Shown piece by piece: positions 8,511 through 15,591 of a stretch of DNA of 18,852 nucleotides. The translations under genes and the position numbers were made by a program. How positions within the stretch are numbered: the first letter of the stretch is position 1; each line of letters begins with the position of its first letter. The stretch is taken from NCBI GenBank assembly GCA_036393295.1, contig DASWHF010000016.1, forward strand, positions 1 to 18,852. The letters are read 5' to 3'. The notes beneath the pieces were generated by a model. That model was not told the DNA's origin, ran no database searches, and saw only the letters and a program-made list of their open reading frames with translations. The DNA comes from DASWHF01 sp036393295. GTDB taxonomy: Bacteria; Pseudomonadota; Gammaproteobacteria; Acidiferrobacterales; UBA6901.

Positions 8511-11500
8511 ATGTCCAACAAGAAGACCACGCACCGCTCACGACCCGCGCGCACCCGCGGCGCCTCGCTCGTCGAATTCGTCATCCTGCTGCCGATCACG
8601 GCCTTCCTCGGGCTCGGCGTCGTCCAGGCCGGCCTCATCTACACCGCCAAGAACACCCTGAACCTCGCCACCTTCGAGGCGGCGCGCGCCGGCAGCATGC
8701 ACCACGCCCAGAAGAGCGCCATGCGCCAGGCCCTGACGCGCGGCTTGGTGCCGTTGCACGGCGGCGGCACCACCGGCGGCCAGTTGAGCGTCGCCTACCT
8801 CAAGGCCGGCGAGAGCGTCAACCTCTACTCCCGCATCGAGATCCTGAACCCCACCCAGGAGGCCTTCGACGATTACGCCATCGACCTCGACGGCCAGCGC
8901 CAGATTCCGAACGACCATTTGCAATACCGTGCCCGCGCCGTCGGCACGCGCTCCACGCAGACCATCCAGGACGCCAACCTCTTAAAGATCCGCATCACCT
9001 ACGGCTACCCGCTCACCGTCCCGGTGGTCGGCAAGCTCATCATTGAAACCGCCCGGTTCTTCGGCGCGACCAGCCCCGACCCGGTCCAGCAGGCCTTGCT
9101 CGCCCAGAACCGCCTGCCGATCGTGGCCGCGACCACCCTGCGCATGCAGACCCCGGCCTACCCGGACGGCAATGCCAGCAGCACCGGCGCGGCCGGCACC
9201 CCCGGTCCGGGCGGTGGTGGCAGCTTGCCTGACGACCCGGCCGACCCGGCACCGGCCGATCCCGGCCAGGGCGGCGGCGACGTCGCCGACGGCGGCGACG
9301 CCAACGATCCCTTGCCGGACGACGAAGACGTCGCGCTCGGCGATCCCCAGTCCTGCGGCGCCGACACCGCCGCGGCCGCCCAACCCGTCCAGGTCGCGTC
9401 CTTGAGCGTCGGCAACCCGATCAACGTCGTCACCGGTAACAAGTACCAGCGCGAGACCGATATGTCGCGCCTGCCCGGAACCTTGGGGCTGGAGCTCGTG
9501 CGCCACTACAACTCGCGCTCCCGCACCCGCGGCCCGCTCGGCGCCGGCTGGACGCACGGCTACCAGGTCAGCCTCGCCGAGCTCGACCGCGACGCGCTGA
9601 GCGTGCGCCAGGCCGACGGCCGCGTCATCGTCTTCCATCGCGACGCCAAGACCGAGCGCTTCCTGCCGGTGGTCGCGGCCGACGGCGAGATCCGCAAGGA
9701 CGGCGAGATCACGGTCTGGCACCGGGGCGACGGCGGCCGTCTCGACTTCGACCCCCATGGCCAGCTGTGGCGCATCCACGCCGCCGGCGGCGAGACCCTG
9801 AGCCTCAGCCACGATCGCAACGGCCGGCTGCTGACCGTCACCGACCCGCAGTCGCGGACCTTGAGCTTCGACTACTACCCGAACGGGCGCATCAAGCGCG
9901 TGCTCGACCCGGCCGGCAAGCCGATCGGCTTCACCTACGACCAGCACGGCAACCTCGCCGGCGTCAGCTACGCCGACGGCACCACACGCCGCTACCACTA
10001 CGAGGACGCCAACGACCCGCACAACCTCACCGGCATCACCGACGGCCGCGGAATCCGCTACGCCACCTGGGCCTACGACGAGAAGGACCGCGCGATCCTT
10101 TCGACCCACGCCGACGACGTCGGCAAGGTCACGCTTGCGTTCAACAAGGACCACACCGTCGTCACCGACAGCCTGGGCAAGCCAAGCATCTACCGCACCG
10201 CGCGCAAATCCGGCCTGCCGGTCGTCACCGCCGTCGAGGGTCCCGGTTGCGGGAGCTGCGGCGGCGCCGACATCCGCTATACCTACAACGACCGGCTCCA
10301 GCTCGTCGCCGTCACCGGCCGCGACCGCGTCACCACCGTCTACGACTACGACCGCCGCGGCCGTCTGCAGCGCGTCTTGCAGCGCGCCCCCGGTGCCGGC
10401 GAGCGGACGATGATGCGCTACGAGTACGACGGCGACAGCGCCCGTCCGCATCGCATCGCGCGCCCGAGCGTCGCGCCGGGGCGGGAGCATATCGTCGAGC
10501 TGACCTATGACGATGGCCGGCTGATCTGGCGCAGCGAGAGCGGCTGGCGCCCCGACGGCACCGGCAAATACCATCCGATCGTGCGCAATCTGCATCACCG
10601 CTACCAGAACGGCCGGCTCGCCGCTGTCGACGGCCCGCTGGTCGGGCCCGGCGACACCATATATATCGACTACGATGCTCGCGGATATGTCGATACCGTG
10701 CGGCGTCCGGAAGGCCTGACCGAGCGCATCGAGCAGCGCGACGCCTACGGCCGCGTGCTGCGCCTGCGCGATCCGGACGGCGTGGCCACGCGCCTCGCGT
10801 ACAACATCCACGGCCAGGTGACGGCCATGACGCGCGGCAGCCAGCGCTACAAGATCGCCTACGGCCCCGAAGGCCACCCCGGGCGCGTCGAGCGCCCGGA
10901 CGGCAGCGCCTACACCGCCGACTATGACGCCGCCGGCCGTCTCGAGTGGCTCAAGGACGCGGACGGCAACCTCATCCGCTGGCGGCGCGACACCGAGGAC
11001 CGCGTGCGGCGCGTCGAGGTGCACGACAGCGACGGCCGGCTGGCGCTCGGCCAGGCGCTCGACTACGACGTCGACGGCCGACTCACGCAAACCCGCCTGC
11101 CGGACGGCAGCGGCAGCCGCTACCACTACGACGACTTGGGCCGCCTGCGCGCCGTGGCCGACGCGCTCGGCCACACCACGGCCTATGCGCTCGACGCCTT
11201 CGGCCAGTTGCGCGCGACCGTCGCCGCGGCTGAAAGCGGCAAGCCGGTCGCGACCCGTTTTGAGCGCGACGCGCACGGCCGGCGCGTCGCCCTCACCGAC
11301 GCGCGCGGCAACACCACGCGCGAGGAATACGACGACTTCGGCAACAAAGTGCTCGAAGCCAGCCCCGACCGCGGCCTGCGCCTGTACCGCCACGACGAGG
11401 CCGGGCGCGTGATCGCCATCGCCGACGAGCGCGCCGTCATCCACACCTACGAGTACGACTACGCCGGCCGTCCGAAGACGGCCGCGCTGGCGCGCGCGAC

Positions 11501-13601
11501 CCGGGGTGTGACCTATAGCTATGCCGGCACGCGCCTTGCGCGCGTCGCCTCCGAGCACGAGTCGACCGACTACGACTACGATGCCGAAGGCCGGCTCACG
11601 CTCCTGCGCCAGACCCTGTTCGGCCGCGCCTTCGTCACCCGCTACCACTACGACGCGGCCGGGCGCCTGACGGAAAAGACCCTGCCCGACGGTCAGGTAC
11701 TGGTGCACCGCTACGATGCGCGCACCGGGCGTCTTACGGAAATCGCCCGCCGCGATTGGCTCAAGGAGACGCCGGTGGTGCGCAACATCGGCTACCGCCC
11801 CTTCGGCCCGGTCGCGGAATACACCCACGGCAACGGCATCGCCACCCGCATCGGCTACACCACCGCCGGGCGCATCGAGACCGTCGAGGCCGGCGCGGTG
11901 CTGAAGGTCAAGTACGACTACGACGCCGCCACGCGCATCCGCGCGATCACCCGCAACGGCATCGCCGAGCGCTACGACTACGACCGCCTGCAGCGCCTGG
12001 CGGCGGCGAAGATCGGCCAGACCGAGTTCGGCTACGGCTACGACGACGTCGGCAACCGCAAGACCTACACCGTCAACGGTGAAACCACGCGCTACGACTA
12101 CGACCCCCACAGCAACCGCCTCATCAGTATGCCGGACGCGCAGGTCATGAAAGTGAGCTACCTCGCCACCGGCGAGCCCTTGGGATTCAGCGGCCGCCGC
12201 TACGAATACGGCCCCGGCGGCCGCCCGGTGCGCGCCTACGCCGGCGACGCCGTCGTCGCCTACGGCTACAACGCCCAGGGCGAACGCATCCGCAAGACCG
12301 TCCACCGCAACGGCGAACAGGAAACGACGTTCTATCTCTACGAGAACCAACGCTTGGTCGGCGAGGCCGACGCCGCAGGCAAGCTCACCGCCTATTACCT
12401 CTACCTCGACCAGCGCCCGGTGGCGAAGCTGGAAGGGCGCAATATCTACCACCTCCACCCCGACCACCTCGGCACCCCGCAAGCCGTCACCGACGCCAAG
12501 GCCCAAGTCGTCTGGCGCGCCGCCTACGAACCCTTCGGCCGCGCCCACGTCGCCGCCGACCCCGACGGCGACGGCAAGGCCTTCACGCTTAACCTGCGCT
12601 TTCCGGGGCAATACCACGACGCAGAGACTGGGACGCACTACAACTACTTGCGCGACTATGATCCGGGGATGGGGAGGTATTTGACGGGGGATCCGTTGGG
12701 GGTTGAGGCTGGTGCAAATGCATACTTATATGCGTCAGCTAATCCCGTTGAGCGGTTTGATGTATACGGCACGTATGACGTCATTGTTCATTACTACATG
12801 ACATTTTTCCTGGCAAAAGTGGCTGGACTCAATCACCGCGAGGCGCTTACGGTGGCGCAGGCGGCTCAGTATATCGATGATAATCTGTATACTGATCCAT
12901 TCCCAAATGCTACCGGAGGCGGCAATCGCGACGCTCGGGAACGCTATCATTTTACGTTTACCCAGAACGAGATAAATGCGGAGGCTAACGCCTTTAGCTC
13001 AAATCTGATAATGCGTTTTCAGAACTCACGAAACGACAATACGCAGCTCGCGTTTCTTCGCATGTATGCAACTAGTGCCCAGACGCCGTGTGCGAAGTTC
13101 CAGTTTTATGGTGAGTACCTTCATGGCTTGCAAGACAGCTTTGCCCATCGCAATCACGAAAACGTGCCTTTCGGCCCGGGCGGAGGACATGCTGTAGGCA
13201 GTGCCGGAACCGATCCAGATCGAACTTACGACGTTCCCAATACCAATAGTCTTTTGTTCGAGCCGTACTTGTGGAATGATGAAAAGGCCATATTAATGGA
13301 GGAAGTTGTCTTCCAGCGCTTCCAAGCCGATTTTAAACGAACGGCAAAGACGCTCGACGGCAAGCTAGTTACATTTGATGATGTGCGAGATACGCTTATA
13401 GCGTTTAACACAAGTACCGACAATCGGCCTTACGCAGAAAATGATCGCATTGCGGAGCTACGTTTCAAGTTGGCCGAGCTTGATCTTGGAGACATTCCTG
13501 AGTACTCCGCAAGCGACGCGCGAGAAGCGCGCGCACGTAACCTCAACGGTCTCGATCCGCGACTATATCCGAGAGCGATTTTGGATACCCCAAATCGCTG
13601 A
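8511..13601 (+). CDS. TadE-RHS fusion: pseudopilin-anchored RHS polymorphic toxin
   Basis: This 1,696-residue protein has four parts. (1) Residues 1-45 hold a basic leader, RTRG/ASLVEF (cleavage after Gly17, Glu22 at +5, Phe23 at +6) and a transmembrane helix; the TadE-like part extends to about 215. (2) Residues 217-290 are a Gly/Pro/Asp linker. (3) From about 296 (VGNPINVVTGNKY, a DUF6531-like start) to 1420 runs an RHS/YD-repeat cage, with many DxxGRL and YxYD motifs and the core ending HLGTPQAVTD...FGR, RDYDPGMGRYLTGDPLG and NAYLYASANP. The DPxG...NP segment (1394-1412) matches the RHS core self-cleavage region. (4) Residues 1421-1696 are the variable tip. The start is well supported by AAGGGAGG ending 5 bases before the ATG. 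The gene follows tadC in the same direction. RHS cages encapsulate toxins; the Tad-linked N-terminus suggests export through that machine, which is inference. Confidence 0.92.
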   Translation: MSNKKTTHRSRPARTRGASLVEFVILLPITAFLGLGVVQAGLIYTAKNTLNLATFEAARAGSMHHAQKSAMRQALTRGLVPLHGGGTTGGQLSVAYLKAGESVNLYSRIEILNPTQEAFDDYAIDLDGQRQIPNDHLQYRARAVGTRSTQTIQDANLLKIRITYGYPLTVPVVGKLIIETARFFGATSPDPVQQALLAQNRLPIVAATTLRMQTPAYPDGNASSTGAAGTPGPGGGGSLPDDPADPAPADPGQGGGDVADGGDANDPLPDDEDVALGDPQSCGADTAAAAQPVQVASLSVGNPINVVTGNKYQRETDMSRLPGTLGLELVRHYNSRSRTRGPLGAGWTHGYQVSLAELDRDALSVRQADGRVIVFHRDAKTERFLPVVAADGEIRKDGEITVWHRGDGGRLDFDPHGQLWRIHAAGGETLSLSHDRNGRLLTVTDPQSRTLSFDYYPNGRIKRVLDPAGKPIGFTYDQHGNLAGVSYADGTTRRYHYEDANDPHNLTGITDGRGIRYATWAYDEKDRAILSTHADDVGKVTLAFNKDHTVVTDSLGKPSIYRTARKSGLPVVTAVEGPGCGSCGGADIRYTYNDRLQLVAVTGRDRVTTVYDYDRRGRLQRVLQRAPGAGERTMMRYEYDGDSARPHRIARPSVAPGREHIVELTYDDGRLIWRSESGWRPDGTGKYHPIVRNLHHRYQNGRLAAVDGPLVGPGDTIYIDYDARGYVDTVRRPEGLTERIEQRDAYGRVLRLRDPDGVATRLAYNIHGQVTAMTRGSQRYKIAYGPEGHPGRVERPDGSAYTADYDAAGRLEWLKDADGNLIRWRRDTEDRVRRVEVHDSDGRLALGQALDYDVDGRLTQTRLPDGSGSRYHYDDLGRLRAVADALGHTTAYALDAFGQLRATVAAAESGKPVATRFERDAHGRRVALTDARGNTTREEYDDFGNKVLEASPDRGLRLYRHDEAGRVIAIADERAVIHTYEYDYAGRPKTAALARATRGVTYSYAGTRLARVASEHESTDYDYDAEGRLTLLRQTLFGRAFVTRYHYDAAGRLTEKTLPDGQVLVHRYDARTGRLTEIARRDWLKETPVVRNIGYRPFGPVAEYTHGNGIATRIGYTTAGRIETVEAGAVLKVKYDYDAATRIRAITRNGIAERYDYDRLQRLAAAKIGQTEFGYGYDDVGNRKTYTVNGETTRYDYDPHSNRLISMPDAQVMKVSYLATGEPLGFSGRRYEYGPGGRPVRAYAGDAVVAYGYNAQGERIRKTVHRNGEQETTFYLYENQRLVGEADAAGKLTAYYLYLDQRPVAKLEGRNIYHLHPDHLGTPQAVTDAKAQVVWRAAYEPFGRAHVAADPDGDGKAFTLNLRFPGQYHDAETGTHYNYLRDYDPGMGRYLTGDPLGVEAGANAYLYASANPVERFDVYGTYDVIVHYYMTFFLAKVAGLNHREALTVAQAAQYIDDNLYTDPFPNATGGGNRDARERYHFTFTQNEINAEANAFSSNLIMRFQNSRNDNTQLAFLRMYATSAQTPCAKFQFYGEYLHGLQDSFAHRNHENVPFGPGGGHAVGSAGTDPDRTYDVPNTNSLLFEPYLWNDEKAILMEEVVFQRFQADFKRTAKTLDGKLVTFDDVRDTLIAFNTSTDNRPYAENDRIAELRFKLAELDLGDIPEYSASDAREARARNLNGLDPRLYPRAILDTPNR
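12771..13601 (+). other. RHS C-terminal tip: predicted zinc phospholipase-C-like (DUF6765-type) toxin domain
   Basis: This is the part of the fusion gene after the RHS core. The tip begins DVIVHYYMTFFLAKVAGL (His1427) and continues with AAQYIDDN (Asp1456, Asp1457). It then has FYGEYLHGLQDSFAHRNHE, containing His1538-xxx-Asp1542-xxx-His1546 and His1549, then His1560 in a Gly-rich turn. This resembles DUF6765 proteins, and the His/Asp spacing recalls metal ligands of zinc-dependent phospholipase C (HxxxD and a later His). If active it would be a metal-dependent hydrolase, perhaps of lipids. Base composition is clearly more AT-rich than the RHS core, as expected for an exchangeable toxin tip. 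The family assignment comes from motif memory only and needs a profile search. Confidence 0.55.
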
Positions 13602-13628
13602 TTGGAAGACCAGAGTGTCAGGAGCAGG

Positions 13629-14114
13629 ATGATGTCGTCAATATCAGAGGTGATACGGCCTACTGCTTTCGGCGTGTTCGGTGCCGCAATCTACGGTGCG
13701 GTGCTTTTGCTCGCGGGATTTTCTGTAGCCGGCGCGGGTCATGGAGTTATTCCGGCGCTATATTTGTCGCTTACGATGGCGGTGACAATATTCGCTCACG
13801 TCGTGACCTTGCACTTATCGAATCCGATACACTCAAAACGAGTGCGTACCGGTTTCTTTATTGTCACGTCGGTACAGGACGTTATTCTGATTGCTTGCAT
13901 TTTGTACTATTTGATCGTATCTAGCGACGTGATGGTGCGAACGATTCAACATGTTCCAGAGAGCGTTCTAGGGTTTACTGTGCTATGGCTTCTGTGGCGG
14001 GTGCAGCTTATTATTGGGATTACTACAGTACGAAATTATGTGCTCATATACGTTGTTACCCCAGCAGCGGTACTAGCACTCGCGGTCCTTTATGGACTAG
14101 CTTTACGTGGCTAA
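13629..14114 (+). CDS. Small polytopic membrane protein, candidate immunity protein
   Basis: The product of about 161 residues is almost entirely hydrophobic, with roughly five transmembrane helices. They include FGVFGAAIYGAVLLLAGF, VTIFAHVVTL, VQDVILIACILYYLIV and a C-terminal LALAVLYGLAL. I do not recognise a family. ATG 13629 and ATG 13632 are both possible, with AGGAG at 13620-13624; the second has better spacing (7 bases). A TTG at 13602 is less likely. The gene begins 27 bases after the RHS stop and shares its low-GC composition. By the usual toxin-then-immunity order, it is the first candidate to protect the producer from the RHS tip. A membrane location would suit a lipid- or envelope-acting toxin. 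Confidence 0.65.
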   Translation: MMSSISEVIRPTAFGVFGAAIYGAVLLLAGFSVAGAGHGVIPALYLSLTMAVTIFAHVVTLHLSNPIHSKRVRTGFFIVTSVQDVILIACILYYLIVSSDVMVRTIQHVPESVLGFTVLWLLWRVQLIIGITTVRNYVLIYVVTPAAVLALAVLYGLALRG

Positions 14115-14213
14115 CATAACCTCATAGTAATCTAAGGCGGCTGTCGTCATTCGGGCGCGACCTACTTCCCGTCGCTCTTCCGCCTGGCCACTGGGTCGAC
14201 TGAACAAATTGTT

Positions 14214-14726
14214 ATGGCACATGAGATACATACTATCTCTGCCCAACCGCCTGGATATTTTGCCGATAGGTGGAAATGGGTTTTGGTCCTGTGCGCGGGG
14301 CTGGGTCTTGGCATCCTGATCGATGTATACGTCTTCTATCTGATTCGAACGTCATTCCCGTTGATTGCTGTGTATTCCGGGCCGGCGTATTGGTTCGCGA
14401 AATTCTCGCCCGGGGACTTCGTAGGATTTTATGGCCTAATAGCGGGAATCGCCTTGCAGTATGCGTTGCTTTTCTTCATCTGGTATCGGCATTATCGCGG
14501 TATCGGCTTGACGTTGTACGCGGTGTTCTTTGCATCATTTTTCTACTTTCAGATAGCAGTACCGTACGAGAGATTCATATGGTTCGAGTTTATGTTTCGT
14601 GTTCCTAACTTTTACGGAATTATGGTAGTGTGGGCGCCATTCGCAGTGTTTGTTGTTCTCAACTACTGCTATCTGCAGCGTTTACTCAAACCGAGTCTCT
14701 CTGATCGAACCGCAGCAGTGGATTAA
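14214..14726 (+). CDS. Second small membrane protein, candidate immunity or orphan tip-associated gene
   Basis: The 170-residue protein has about four transmembrane helices: WVLVLCAGLGLGILIDVYVF, FVGFYGLIAGIALQYALLFF, IGLTLYAVFFASFFYFQIAV and FYGIMVVWAPFAVFVVLNY. A cytosolic or periplasmic N-terminus of about 20 residues and a charged C-terminus flank them. No family was recognised. The ATG has no good ribosome binding site. The gene lies 99 bases after the previous membrane ORF in the same low-GC block. It may be a second immunity gene for this tip or an immunity gene left from an earlier toxin tip. Confidence 0.6.
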   Translation: MAHEIHTISAQPPGYFADRWKWVLVLCAGLGLGILIDVYVFYLIRTSFPLIAVYSGPAYWFAKFSPGDFVGFYGLIAGIALQYALLFFIWYRHYRGIGLTLYAVFFASFFYFQIAVPYERFIWFEFMFRVPNFYGIMVVWAPFAVFVVLNYCYLQRLLKPSLSDRTAAVD

Positions 14727-14751
14727 GCAAGTGCTGCGATAAAGGGTAGAA

Positions 14752-14841
14752 ATGCGACAGATACAATTTCAAAAATCAGATCTCGCGGTGAAGGTCAACA
14801 AAAATGGATTCCCTCTTGGCGCCGTCCAGACGGGATTGTGA
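14752..14841 (+). CDS. Possible 29-residue peptide ORF
   Basis: A short frame from ATG 14752 reads MRQIQFQKSDLAVKVNKNG and ends at TGA 14839-14841. AAAGGG lies 5 bases before the ATG, which is a fair ribosome binding site. It shares the AT-rich composition of the membrane ORFs before it. It could be a tiny gene, a truncated relic of an immunity or toxin gene, or chance. Nothing about function can be seen. Confidence 0.2.
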   Translation: MRQIQFQKSDLAVKVNKNGFPLGAVQTGL

Positions 14842-14845
14842 GCAT

Positions 14846-15193
14846 TCAACGACCGAGCACGATGTCAATACCATGCAGAACCTGGGCAAACTGCTTGGGC
14901 GGAAGTCGACCCGCCCGCTCGGCAAGAAAAGACCGATCGATGGTGATGATCTGTGACGCGTTGGCTACCGAGTCCTTCGATAACCCGGCGTCCTTGGCGG
15001 GTATTAACGTGTTCCCCGGGGCGTCCGCCCAGACCAGATTGCTCGTGAGCGGAACGCAGACGACCGTGGCGATGCGGCTTCGGTTCAGGTGGTTACCCTG
15101 GACCACCACCACCGGGCGTCGAAACCCGGGGCCGGACCCGGCGGGTTCCGGCAGCTCTGCCCACCAGACCTCCCCCTGTACAACCTTCACCAC
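14846..15193 (-). CDS. mazF: MazF/PemK-family toxin (mRNA endoribonuclease)
   Basis: The 115-residue protein shows the MazF fold pattern: GEVWWAELPEP and FRRPVVVVQGNHLN near the N-terminus, VVCVPLTSNL in the middle, and SVANASQIITIDRSFL before the last helix. MazF toxins cut mRNA at short sequence motifs. The start is a GTG at 15193. The gene overlaps the end of its upstream antitoxin gene by 7 bases, the usual arrangement for coupled expression. Length is normal (about 110-120 residues) and there is no sign of decay. Confidence 0.9.
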   Translation of the reverse strand: MVKVVQGEVWWAELPEPAGSGPGFRRPVVVVQGNHLNRSRIATVVCVPLTSNLVWADAPGNTLIPAKDAGLSKDSVANASQIITIDRSFLAERAGRLPPKQFAQVLHGIDIVLGR

Positions 15194-15426
15194 TCGGAGC
15201 GCTCGAACACGCGCCGCGCCGAAGCCGCCAAGAACGGATCGGGCTCCGGTTCACCGAGCTGCTCGACAACCCGGTTCATGGCCTCCGTGACCTCGTCCGG
15301 GGCATGTCGCGCCAGGTATTCGGCCAGCGCTTCGGCATAGAGCTGGCTGCGGGACTTCCGCGCCCGCTTCGCGTGTCGCTCAGCGGCGTGAAAGACGTCG
15401 TCGGGCAGGGAGATTGCTGTTTTCAT
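15187..15426 (-). CDS. Ribbon-helix-helix antitoxin paired with MazF
   Basis: The 79-residue protein starts MKTAISLPDDVF, a typical ribbon-helix-helix DNA-binding strand and helix. RKSRSQLYAEALAEYL forms the second helix. An acidic C-terminal tail (PEPDPFLAA) likely binds the toxin. The ATG at 15426 is preferred over an upstream start at 15480 because the fold begins there. A good promoter ends almost on this ATG, so the message may be leaderless. It would neutralise MazF and repress its own operon. The two genes form a complete type II system. Confidence 0.88.
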   Translation of the reverse strand: MKTAISLPDDVFHAAERHAKRARKSRSQLYAEALAEYLARHAPDEVTEAMNRVVEQLGEPEPDPFLAASARRVFERSEW

Positions 15427-15432
15427 ACCAGT

Positions 15433-15461
15433 AGTATAACCGTGGCCGGCGGGCCTCACAA
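15433..15461 (-). promoter_or_regulatory. Sigma-70-type promoter of the antitoxin-toxin operon
   Basis: On the - strand, TTGTGA (15461-15456) and TATACT (15438-15433) are separated by exactly 17 bases. The -10 lies only 6 bases before the ATG at 15426. Transcription would start at or next to the A of the start codon, giving a leaderless transcript. No ribosome binding site is visible, in line with this. Confidence 0.55.
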
Positions 15462-15503
15462 GGTTGTGCCGTTTCACCATTCAGGCCGGGCCTCGGCAAC
15501 GCT

Positions 15504-15532
15504 TTGATCTACAGAAGTTGCGCTATTATAAA
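15504..15532 (+). promoter_or_regulatory. Sigma-70-type promoter for the Fic gene
   Basis: TTGATC (15504-15509) and TATAAA (15527-15532) are separated by 17 bases. They point toward the Fic gene and lie divergent from the MazF operon promoter. Transcription would start near 15539, giving a leader of about 50 bases that contains the direct repeats described at 15535-15574. Confidence 0.5.
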
Positions 15533-15534
15533 AA

Positions 15535-15574
15535 ACTTCACATTTCCACCGATTTATCCTAAAGTACTTCACAT
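15535..15574 (+). promoter_or_regulatory. Direct repeats ACTTCACAT at the Fic promoter, possible operator
   Basis: Two exact copies of ACTTCACAT (15535-15543 and 15566-15574) lie 31 bases apart, about three helical turns. They cover the predicted start of transcription and the leader of the Fic gene. The Fic product carries a DNA-binding-like N-terminal region, so self-repression through these sites is plausible. This is seen as repeats; the role is inferred. Confidence 0.4.
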
Positions 15575-15591
15575 ATAGGCCCCAGAGCGCC

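Noticed and set aside
8982..12638. 1,218-residue open frame on the - strand
   Set aside because: It is antisense to the RHS core, rich in Ala/Val/Gly/Arg with no domain sense, and arises from the high-GC third positions of the real gene.
14115..14213. Integron attC-like site between the two membrane ORFs (CATAAC / GTTATG arms, inner AGGCGG / CCGCCT pair)
   Set aside because: The core-site consensus does not fit, the arms are only 6 bases long, and no integrase or cassette array is present.
14270..14608. Alternative + strand frame of 112 residues
   Set aside because: It overlaps the better membrane protein frame, which has consistent transmembrane helices.
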